Below, piece after piece: positions 22,170-32,192 of a DNA stretch of 64,000 bases. Position 1 is the first letter of the stretch. Each line of letters opens with the position of its first letter. A program made the translations under genes and the position numbers. Source of the stretch: Microbotryum silenes-acaulis (Eukaryota > Basidiomycota > Microbotryomycetes > Microbotryales > Microbotryaceae); assembly GCA_003665825.1 (NCBI GenBank), contig QPFY01000015.1, positions 558,001-622,000 of the forward strand, given 5' to 3'. The notes beneath the pieces were generated by a model. It was not told where the DNA came from and ran no database searches. It saw only the letters and a list, made by a program, of their open reading frames with translations.

Positions 22170-23606
22170 TCAGAGTCTATCACCGCCGTGAAGGCACCCT
22201 AGAAAACTTCTTTCAAGTTGGTATAGCACCATATTCATCCAGAGTCGGTATGGCAGGCTCCCTATTTCAAAGTGCTGGTCATCGGCGTAAGACTCGGTGC
22301 CCTGTAAGAGTTCCGCCCCTGTACATAGGAAGAGAATCGCCGGCCAAATGAATGGGTCACTATGTACTGTATGTAAAGTAAATTGCCTACGCGGGACACT
22401 CACATCGCATCGTTGCAATGTTGTGCAGACGGCTGATCGCCTTGATTGATTCGTTCATTTCGAATATCGCGACGTTCCGCCCATTCCTGTTGTCACGATA
22501 GGGTTGGATCGTCCTCGTGATGATCCCTGAATTAGGGAATGTTGCTTTCAGCGCCTCCAAGACCTCCCCAAACCTCCGCCGGTACCACTTCAGCTCGCTC
22601 CAGAGCAGGGGCCGATTGCCGCCGTTGACGAGGCCGGCGGCAAGACGACCTTGGGCATTTGCACCCTCGGCCTCAGCGCGCAACCCCCAATAACGCAGGT
22701 CCCAGAATCCGGACTGGAAGACAATCAGACTGGGGGTTGATGGCGTAAAGTCCTGGAGCATCGGCAGCAGGATCTGGTCGACGCGGCGCTCAATGAGATT
22801 AGGAGGCTGATCATGAACGTCTCGGAAAGGCTCGTCCTCGGTCATTAGGCCGTAATGAAAAAGCAACACAAAGTTGAGGCCGATAGAGGGCAGCGAACAT
22901 CCCCATTTGAGATGTCCATCAAAGGCATGCCGCACAGCGCCGGGCACGCGAGAGCACATTGATTCGAGATTCTTTCGGTCGTGGGAATCGCCGACCAGGA
23001 CGATCGTGCTGTTGCGAGCAAACGACAACGACGGTGATTGGGGGTCAGTCTCGAGTAGAGTGGAGTAAGCTGGGGGCGAAGAAGCCAGGTCCGCATCGGA
23101 AGGATGGACAGAAGTGTTGTAGATGTCGGCGACAGCGTCGAGCGAGCTGGGGTAAACGTTTTCGGCCGTGTAGGGGATCCATCTGGAGAAGGGGCCACGA
23201 CGAGTGTTGGGCGGGATATTGAGGAGTGGAGCGCACGTTGAGTCATTATCAAAGTTCGATGAAGCAAATGAAGTCAGAGTAAGCTATGTATTAGTGACCC
23301 TGGCAATGGCCCGCAGGCAGGGGAAGCATTGCTTTCGCACCTGATGTCCTCGGCTCCCTCCGCCTTCTTCTCCATGTGAATGAAACCATGTTCGTCGTAC
23401 AAATCCGCGCCACAACGTTCAAGCCTCCCGAGCCCGCTTGATCCAATGTCCGCCCTGTATACTCCGACCAGTGCCGCACTCGTCCCAGCGAGGATGAGCA
23501 GGACTAATCGCGTTCGGCTCGGAGTTCGGATAAAGAGGGCTGACGGCGTCGGCGACGGAGGCGCCGGGCTCAGTCGACGGTAGGTGGCTTGTCGATGGTC
23601 GGTCAT
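22170..23606 (-). CDS. SGNH/PC-esterase-like membrane protein, putative glycan O-acyltransferase
   Basis: A signal anchor (TRLVLLILAGTSAALVGVY) follows a short N-terminal tail. The main exon (23283-22404) contains STIVLVGDSHDRKNLESMC, the GDS nucleophile block of SGNH/PC-esterase proteins, and SLIVFQSGFWDLRYWG. The last exon (22318-22170) has ESYADDQHFE, matching the family's late DxxH acid/His pair, so the catalytic Ser, Asp and His can all be placed. Related plant TBL and fungal Cas1-type proteins O-acetylate polysaccharides; that role is inferred here. One problem remains: the first exon (23606-23341) ends in phase 2 at a good donor, but the second exon needs phase 0. Either the splice is different or the copy has a small frameshift. 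Confidence 0.72.
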
Positions 23607-23815
23607 CTCATGTGGTCTCCAGGGGAGTGAAGTCCTTGGATCCACCTGTGTGCGAGTGTTTTTGACTCGTTGATCACACTGCGTGCGATCGGGCGGAGCC
23701 AGTCGATCCGAACCTACTACAGTGGGGGCTACAGCGAAGGGAGGGGGCCTGATCTGAGCATGGTATATCAGAATTACATACCTATCGAAAGTCGGAAGCT
23801 GAGCTGCAACACCAC

Positions 23816-24268
23816 TCACGCGACGGAGTAGTTGAAGGGTAGGAAATCAAGGTTCGAAAGACTTACGCGGCCTCCGTCCGAGAGAATCACGGCAGCGATG
23901 TTCCTGGACACGCTTCCCATTTCGGAAGCCGAGCGAGGCAGAGAGAGGCACAAGTTCAAGTTCTGCCGGGGATTCCTCAGGAGCCTATTTCGAGACTCGT
24001 GCCGGACCAGTAGGGGATCGGTCAAACACGAAATCGCTGATTGTATAGTACTTAGCTGTCCAATCGGCTGATCATCGGGCTTAGAAATGAGCACAGTGTC
24101 GACAGCGGACTCGGTCTCTGATCCTTGGGAGGAAGATTTTCTTCTCAAGCTGCCGAGTCTGACGAGCACAATAAGCATGCAAAGAAATCTTTCTCGATAC
24201 ATGGCACCAAAATCAACAATCATTGGTCGCAACCTTTCATCGCATATGGCATCAGCGGGATGTTTCAC
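23816..24268. other. Intergenic, open frame without support
   Basis: A 150-codon open frame runs leftward here, but it shows no domain and no splice logic. I treat the ~0.7 kb between the esterase-like gene and SHP1 as intergenic, probably holding the esterase promoter and the 3' end of SHP1. Confidence 0.4.
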
Positions 24269-24300
24269 GTTGACGCTGCCCTGTCCCAGTGTCGATGTCG

Positions 24301-26645
24301 TTACAGCCCTCGCTGAACAACAACGCTACCCAGAAGCCCTGCATCCTTGATGGTCTTACTATCATCCGTCAGATCGCGCGAAGGAAACGTCGTTTGCAAC
24401 GCGTAGTTGGCCGTCGCTTGACCAGGTTGCGAACTGGATCGATTCCAGGATGAAGAGACGATGTTGGATCAGCATGTGATGCGAGTGACTTCCAGATTTG
24501 GTTTGCCTACTCACGCGTTGATGTAGGCTCGGATATCACCAACCGTGTGTGTATGGTTGAAACGAGCGACCATGCTGCAAAATGTTTTCGGTCTCCAAGA
24601 GATCAGCCCTTGCTCTGAATCATACATCGCTCTTCAATGGGAGCATGCTTGCATCAGCTGGCGACTCACCGCTCCCCGCTGCGCAAACGTATTTGAAGGG
24701 TCGTAGTAGGTTGTGATGGATCGACTTGGAAAGTGGAGCTCGTGCTAACTGCGGCAGAGGCTGTCGAGGCCGCCTGATGGCTCGTAGTGTATGGCGTCGC
24801 TGCAAATGTTGACGCTTCCGAGCCGAGTCGATGGCCTGAACCGGCAAACGGCCCCTCTGGCGGCGGAGGTTGGCGCACCCAGTCTTCACTCATGCGACGA
24901 GCCACTCGCAATTCGACAGGCTGGTCATGGCGGACGTTCAACAGGGACAAAGGCGCGCGGCTGTGGCAGGCGGTAGGGATAAAAGTCGTTGGGTCAGCGC
25001 GTGAGAAGAAAGTCGGTGGCTAGCGCGCGAGGCAGCGGCTCACCCAGCATTGATCGCCTTGAGTACCTCAGCATTGGCAGGATCATCGTAGCGCATCAAA
25101 TCGCCGTCTTCGATTGAGAAGCCGTCTTTCCAAAAGGTCAAGTTGCGGATCGCAATTTCTTGCTCGCCTTCGCTGTCATTGTCGTCGTCGTCGTCCTTCT
25201 TCGCACTGGCCGGGTCGGGTATGAAAGACGAGGCGACTTCATCAGAGCCAAGTGTATGGGCTATCGGTTCCACACAGCAGCATCAGGGTCAGCGTTCGCT
25301 CCCACGCTGGCCCCAAAGTCATGAAGGAATCTTACCGGCTCCTACGAAAACGCCTCGGGGATTTGCAGGGCTGGCTCCTTCAGACGACTCCCCGCCGCCA
25401 GCAGCTCGTCTTGCACCTCTAAAACATGACCGCCGATAGACAGTTGCTCAGCTCGCGCGCCAGAGTGCACACAGGCTCGAGCACACGCCCAACTCACTCT
25501 ATCGCCTTCTCGAAAATACCCTTGATCGTGTCCTCAAACTTGCCTCGGTTCGCGTTCGGATTCTCTACCGAGAGACCACTGCGAGGACAGTGAGAATACA
25601 CGCGGTCAAACAATCGTGCGCACCAAGTTGGCAGGTCTCCTCGACGTGAAGACACACCTCTTGCCACCACCTGCAAAGAACTCCTGCGGATCGTTGCCGC
25701 CGGAGCGACCGTGGTCATCGTCGTCGTTAGTTTGACCGATGCGGCCGATGCGAGGTCCACTTCCACCATGCGACGAGATGGAATTGCTGGGTCGACCTGC
25801 ACTAGCCAGATCACGGAAGCCTGTCACTCGAGGACCGCCACTGGAGCGAATCGGGTTTGACGGCGTAGAAGAGCGAGTGCTATCGATGCAAGACGGCGAT
25901 TACCCCAGATTGTCAGTCCACGCTGTTTCGAACGTGCTTTGAGAAATGCTGAACGATGGCCTACCTCGGTGAGGATCCTGATGCAGCTCCCCAGCCGGCT
26001 GGAAGCGGGGGTGCTGGTTCTCCGCTCAAGGTATAAGCTCCCCGAGCGAGTCCCGAGGACGAAGACGAGGACGAGGGGTTTTGAGCGAATGATGATGAAG
26101 TTGCGGCGGGCGTAGAACCCGCAGTTCGAGTAGCAAGTTGTAATAATTGCGCATCCTGATCGTCGAGACCGTCATCGTCATCGTCGACGTCGATGTCGTT
26201 GCCTCCCGAGTCATCACCAGCGTGTTCAAAGTAGTTGGCCATGGCGACCTGTCATGGGCACCCACCCACAAAAAAAAAACCCCTCGGTCAGTCGAGTTTG
26301 CGTGGGCTTGGACGAGGCAGATTCGAGGGAGGTGTGGAGCTCCATTGATGCCAGCCCCAAGGCCGAGAGTAGGCTAATGAATGATGACACTGACCTGCAA
26401 GTCCCCGTTGGCGCTGTCGAGAAAGAAGCGAGCCCGACTCGGATCAGCGCCCGTGATGGAGACGAACTGGTCCAGCCGGGGGTCGTTGGCTAGGAGGCCG
26501 AGTTTGAGGTGTGGTGCGACGTGGGGCCGACGTGGTGCGAGGTGGCCAGAGGTGGCCCAGGTGGGTTGAGGTGTGAGGGGGAGTCAGCCGATGCGAGCTT
26601 GGCCGTGAGTGGGACAACGACGCCAGAGCACTCACCGTCAGACAT
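24301..26645 (-). CDS. SHP1: Cdc48/p97 cofactor Shp1 (p47): UBA-SEP-UBX protein
   Basis: Ten exons (26645-26636, 26489-26395, 26248-25965, 25879-25658, 25578-25498, 25418-25336, 25260-25044, 24960-24670, 24574-24515, 24433-24301) give 491 residues in one frame. The N-terminal UBA domain reads [19 protein letters not shown] then [16 protein letters not shown] Ser/Asp-rich linker follows, then a SEP domain ([38 protein letters not shown]). A C-terminal UBX domain comes last ([31 protein letters not shown]). p47-type proteins guide Cdc48 in membrane fusion, autophagy and protein turnover. The first coding exon is only ten bases (MSD plus one base), found because the UBA frame has no other start. 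The gene shares a 300-base divergent promoter with the PP2C gene. Confidence 0.93.
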
Positions 26646-26945
26646 GTTCAAGATGGAGGCGACCGAGAGTGCAGTGGACGATGCGATGCGGCAACACGGC
26701 AGACGACTAACGGTTGAGAGCACCCACACCGCCGAAATGGTATCTGGGCGGTACTAATAAGCGATTAGCACCAGGCGATTAGAACGACACGCGCTAGCCC
26801 CATTAGCGCCAATTTACTCCTAGCCTAGGCCTTCACGCTCGGCGCTCAGCGCTCAGCGCTCAGCGCTCAGCCTCGCTCAGCTTCGGCCTGGGCTCGCCTC
26901 CTCGACCATTGTCCAGCGTCTTCATCCTCCACCCCAGCCACCACC
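26646..26945. promoter_or_regulatory. Shared divergent promoter region with tandem 7-mer
   Basis: Only 300 bases separate the start codons of SHP1 (leftward) and the PP2C gene (rightward), so the two promoters overlap. The segment at about 26842-26879 holds five copies of CGCTCAG, four in strict tandem. Purpose unknown; it could bind a factor or be a simple repeat. Confidence 0.55.
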
Positions 26946-29176
26946 ATGGGACAAACACTATCCGAGCCCGTTGTCGACAAGCACACGGCCTCTGGCGAGG
27001 ACGAAAGGTACGTTTGATTACGGGTGGTCGCTGTCGTCGGTGGCCTACCTCGGGGCCTCTCACTCAATCATTCATCCGTCGGTCGACTGGCCGGCTGGCC
27101 TGGCTGGCGCGCTCGTATCCCGATTCCCCGCCCTGTGCGACGGCAAGCGTGCGCCATACGCCATTCGCCAGCCAGTGTAACCCGGCGCCAGGTGACGGGC
27201 CACAGTCACACGCCTCGCCACTGCGGTCCCGATCGGCACGCGACCCTAGCCATGTCTGGGCCGTTGCTTACAAGTCATGATCTGCCATTGCTATGTACAG
27301 GTTGATGTGGGGCGTCAGCGAGATGCAAGGATGGAGGACCAGTTGAGTTTGCTTCGTCTCCGTCGTCGTGGTCGTCGTGGTCGTCTTCGCGGCCCCGAGC
27401 CCAATACAGGGGTCACGCACGCACGCATGCTTACGCGCACATACTCGATATACTCACCGCTGCATGTTCTCATCGTCATCGCAGCCATGGAGGACGCACA
27501 TGCCCACGTCCTCTCACTCGGCCCGGAGCGCGACGGCGCAAAGACGTCCTTCTTCGCCGTGTACGACGGTCACGGAGGTCAGTCTAGTCCTCTGATCGCC
27601 AACCGGTCCCACGACGCACCTCGTCTTCTCGACAAGGTCTCACTCACCTCGGACTAAACTGAACTCGGCCCTTCTTTGTTTGTGCTCCCTTTCCCACTCA
27701 TTTCGCCTGGACGACCCGATCGTGCACCCATCACTCGACATCGCCGCGTCTGCTCGCTCTCGATGACCAGGCTCCACCGTCGCACGATTCGCGGGGGATA
27801 CGGTGCACCATCGGCTTGCAGCGAACGACGCGTTTAAGAAGCAGGACTATGTAGCCGCACTCAAGCGAGCCTATCTCGAAACCGACGAGGACCTCCGAGC
27901 CAGTCAGTCCTCGGTTCTTCAGTGCCCACACGAACGATTCGACTTGACAGCTGCACGCGCTCATGTTGGAACCATTCACAGACCCTGACTTTGTCGGTGA
28001 CCCATCTGGATGCACTGCCGTCTCGGCCATCATCACCTCGGATCTGACCCTGATCTGCGTGAGTCGGCTTAAGCCGTTTGGGAATACACCAATTGGCGAA
28101 CCCGCAGGCGCCTCAGAATACTAACAACACCCAATTATGGCTCCCATCCTCGCCAGGCCAATGCTGGAGACTCAAGAGCAGTCATGTCTCTCGGCGGTGA
28201 AGCAAAGCCTCTGTCGTTCGACCACAAGCCAACCGATCGTGCCGAAAAGTCTCGGATCGTTGCTGCAGGCGGATTCGTTGAGATGGACCGGGTCAATGGT
28301 CAGTCCGCACTCGCTGAAGCCTCGTCGTTATCGAGCTGCGGCGCTGTGGGAGACAAGCTGACGTTCCGTGGGCGACCTCCGTAGGCAACCTTGCTCTGTC
28401 CCGAGCACTGGGCGATTTCGAGTTCAAGCAGGGAGCCAATCTCGAGCCGGAGCACCAAATCGTCACCGCCGATCCCGATATCAATATCCACACGCATACG
28501 GAGGAAGACGAGTTCCTCGTGATTGCCTGTGACGGTCAGTCCACCTCGGCACTCGCGTCTGGTTCCGCAGCCTCACGGTGCTGACATCCCGGCCCCATGT
28601 TGCGATCACTGTCGCTGTGCCGTGCGTCATACAGGAATTTGGGATGTGCTCAAGTCGCAAGAAGTCATCAACAACGTTCGATTAGGTATCGCCGAACGCA
28701 AGGAGCTGTCGACGATCTGTGAGGACTTGATGGATCAGTGCCTGGCCCCTGATCCGGACTGGGGAGGCTTGGGCGCCGACAACATGACCGCGATGGTGAT
28801 CGCCATACTGGGGAACCGCACAAAGGAGGAGTGGTACGACTGGGTTGCCGAACGAGTCGAAAAGGGTGTCCCTTACCCAACACCGAAAGAGTACACCGAA
28901 CCGTTTGCCAGTGGCGGTCAATCGAGCGCACCGACATCGATCCTCAGTCGCGCGAGACTGCAAGCCCTTGGATCCGAGGACGACGACGGCGACGAGTCGG
29001 AACTGATGGCACTGCAAGAGGCGTTGAAGGCAAAGATGAGGGAGCACCTGCTCTCGCTCGAGCGGGACGATGAACCGACGGAGGCAGCGAAAGATGGCGG
29101 CGCCGCGCCAACGTCCGGCGAGGGCTCGGCACCATCTGTGACATCGACCACGGGGGAGGATCCCAAATCTTCTTAG
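26946..29176 (+). CDS. PTC2: PP2C-type Ser/Thr protein phosphatase (Ptc2/Ptc3 class)
   Basis: Eight exons (26946-27007, 27301-27341, 27485-27577, 27771-27902, 27982-28058, 28157-28298, 28385-28534, 28635-29176) give 412 residues. It begins [10 protein letters not shown], a likely N-myristoylation context often seen in this class. Motifs follow in order: [20 protein letters not shown] (metal-binding Asp), [56 protein letters not shown] and [10 protein letters not shown]. All Mn/Mg ligand motifs are present, so the enzyme should be active. The tail after the domain is acidic and low in complexity. Ptc2/3 enzymes switch off stress MAP kinases and checkpoint kinases; the assignment to Ptc2 rather than Ptc3 is nominal. 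The transcript would converge on the VAP gene. Confidence 0.93.
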
Positions 29177-29733
29177 CGTGCGGGGCATCTAGTCATTTTT
29201 TCTTTTCCGCACTGAAAAGACGCATGGCTCTTTCGTTGGCCTGGGCGAAGGCATACCCCGACCCTCTCTCTGTGCACCTTTCGACTCTAACCCATCCCAA
29301 AACTCTGTGATATTCCTCTGCCTCTTCTTCCTACACCTTCTGGATTGCCCACCCTTCGCCAGCCTTTCCCATCACCCCCCTCAACTCTATCCCCGAGGCC
29401 TCTCCCTCCCTCCTTCGTAACGCATACCCATGCGATTGTTTTTTGTTTTGCCTTCTCTTCTGTCGTTGCTTCTTTCGCCTTCTTGTCATGTGTATCCCCA
29501 CCACTGAGCGGATTCGTGCCGGACCCAGTCATTTTCTGAGAAGTCTCCGATGCCCAGGAAGGCTGCTCTCGCTCGGCGAACGAAGATCACGACGGCGAGG
29601 GACCTAAACATTTCATGAAAGGAGTACACGAGCGGCCAGACGATGGGCAAATAGAGAGATGAATGAGAATCCAGTGCAAAAGAATCGCGTTGGTGGGTCG
29701 GATCGGGTGGAGCGAACATGACCTTCCTCAGAT

Positions 29734-31631
29734 TCAGAAGAATAGCCTGAACAAAGTAGGTGGCGCCGGTGATCAGCGAGTTGACTAGAGACGGACGCTA
29801 CAAGCTTGATGCACTAACCACGTAATGACAAACGTCCCGACCACGAGTCCGGCAACGACCTGGAATGGGATTCCTTCGTGCTCGACCGGCGCTTCCGTCG
29901 CAATAGCTTGGCCGGCGCCCGACTCTGTCCTACCTTTGTCCGCGGCTCCGACTCCGCGAGATCGAAGTGTCGCAGAATTTGTTTCGGCCAAAGCGAGGTG
30001 CTCCTTCAACCGCGCAATTTCGGCCTGCGCACTCGCTAGCTCGCTCTGAAGTTTCTCGACCTGAGCACTGCTGCTTGAGTCACTTGTCACAATTGCTGCG
30101 CCAGTGTCGGATCGCTTGGGCTCGGCGGCCCCTGTGGCGTGAGCGATCGACTTGGCCGCACCGCTGAGACCCACGGCCGCTGCTGCGACTACAACGGCAC
30201 CTCCGGCGGTTCTGGTCAATTCGCTGGCGCCGTTGGAGCTTGAGGTCGTCGCGGACGTGGGTTGGCCCGCCGCGGGCTTAGAATCCGGCTCAACGATTCG
30301 AGTAGACGACGGGGCTGCTGCCGAGGCGTCATCGGCGGAGCCTGCCTTGGGTGATTTTGTGCTGGTACTGGTACTCTGTGTATCATGGTGCGATGCGAAA
30401 GTCACGCGAAGTCAATCAGCGACGTAAGACGAATTGTGCTCCGTCAACGCGGCCAAGAAGGCCACCGACCTCTTCTTCAGGTATGGTCCCGTTCGCTGCT
30501 CCTTCGTCGGCGGCGGGCAGATAGATGCAACGTATTTTTTGCTCGTGGATGATGCTCCGATCACTCGTTTTGTCCTCTTTCTCGACCGCAGCCCACTGTC
30601 GTTTGCAAAAGAGAGCCGACGTCTGGCGAGTCAGCTTTCGGCTCTTCCAGTCCTGAGCATCGGGAGATGAGGCGCACCAGGTCTGGCAGAGCTGCGGTCT
30701 CCTTGTCCGGGGTGACGATGACGGACTGGACGAGGAACTTATCGCGGCACTTTGTTCCCGGAGCAGGATCTTCCTTCATCGGTTGCAGCAGGACTGCGAA
30801 TGTTGACAGGAATGAATGGACGAGAGAAAAGGTTTGTCAGGTCGCGTTGACTTCGGGAGCGCCACCGGGGATGATCATGTCGGAACGACCCAGAGTGTAA
30901 CGGGGTGCAAGTCACAGTCACATGAAGCGATTGCAGTTGCCCTTGCCAGCTGGTACAGGGCCGAAGCAAGCGCGAGCGGCGACTCGAAGCTGCACGGCGA
31001 ACGGGAGAGGTTGCACCCGCCACATCCCGGCCCCTTTTGTGAATCGGCGGCGACCCCACACGAATAGCGGGACCGGTCGATGGCCACCCAGACGGAGCCT
31101 CGGCTCAGCCGCGCTCGATTGGGCCTCGGCGGCAACCCCGACCACCGTACGCGTCGATTCGAGGTGTTTGGGGTGCTGAACGTGATTCGCCAGCCACTGA
31201 CCTTGCACCTCGACGGTCTCGCCCGGCTCGATCCTGCCGCTGTTGGGCCTGACGCAGTACTGCTTGGGCGCGGTCGTCTTGACCTTGTACGCGATCGGCT
31301 GCGAGTGGGAGTTGGTGACCGAGAGCGTGCGCTTGACCAATTGAGTCAGCGGGCCTGATGAGAGGCAAGACTAGGTGTCAGTGAGCGTGGCTTGGCGTTG
31401 AAGCAGAACCATCGCTGAATGGGTCGCTCGGCATGGCTGGTCTGGCTAGTGGCCTGGCCTGGTCCGGCCCTGGCCCACGCGCCTCGATGAGCTCAGCACG
31501 CCGTTGCGACCGGTCGTCGCCACGTCGCGCGCGTCTCTCGTCGTCTTGCCCGTACGAGGTACGAGATGGATAAGCAAACTGGACTAACGTTGGAAGCCCA
31601 GTTGGGACGAAGGCTGGAGTTGGACCGACAT
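29734..31631 (-). CDS. SCS2: VAP-family ER membrane protein (Scs2-like)
   Basis: The first exons (31631-31589, 31354-31202, 30793-30678) join into an MSP domain: QLGFQRPLTQLVKRTLSVTN, KVKTTAPKQYCVRPNSGRIE, VLLQPMKEDPAPGTKCRDKF. These carry the basic residues that bind FFAT peptides. The next exon starts at 30595 (WAAVEKEDKTSDRSIIHEQK); its end, near 30424-30490, is not certain. A long exon (30375-29819) is Ser/Ala-rich with a coiled coil (AQVEKLQSELASAQAEIARL) and ends in FQVVAGLVVGTFVITW. A final tiny exon (29746-29734) adds LFF and the stop, completing a tail anchor of the usual VAP kind. VAP proteins sit in the ER membrane and hold lipid-transfer proteins at contact sites. Confidence 0.9.
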
Positions 31632-32192
31632 GGCGCCGAAGAGATAGCACTGGTTGACGGGTGGCCGGGTGGTGGAGGGGTGCTGGCAACCGAGGCGTGT
31701 GGGCGGGCTACTTGTGGGCTCTTGTGGGCTCCTGCCTGCTCCTGCCAGCTCCGGCCTGCTGCCTCCTGCTGCAGGCTCCAGCGCTTGGCTTGCAGTGGCT
31801 GGCTATTAATCCAGTAGTGCTGATCCAGGCGCGGGGGAGCTCGGCGCGAGTCGCATTCGTTCCGGCGCATTCGTTCCGGAATTGCATCATTAGCTCGGTG
31901 CCAGCTGAAGTCAGTGTGTTTTCCAAGTGCCAGTTCCCGGGCACTCGAGTCTGTTTTGAAGACAACGGACATGTAGGGTCTGCTTCCAAATAAGAGACTC
32001 TGACAGAAATAAAACCCTACGGAAATGATCAGGGACACCGATCCAAACATATTCGCCCCAGCAGATTCTGACATTTCTGGTGGTTGAGTCCGGCGTGTGG
32101 TAGGCTGTGGTAGGCTGTGGTGAGCCGAGGCTGAGCCCCACTTGGGCTCGTGCTCCGCCTGTGCAGTCTGACTCGGTGAGACGACGCGGACC
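31632..32192. other. Divergent intergenic region between VAP and DDB1 genes
   Basis: Expected to hold both promoters. It contains short G/T-rich direct repeats (for example TAGGCTGTGG twice near 32100). No gene was seen. Confidence 0.5.

Noticed and set aside
23816..24268. 150-codon minus-strand frame
   Set aside because: No domain or start context, and no consistent join to the esterase-like gene; kept only as intergenic.
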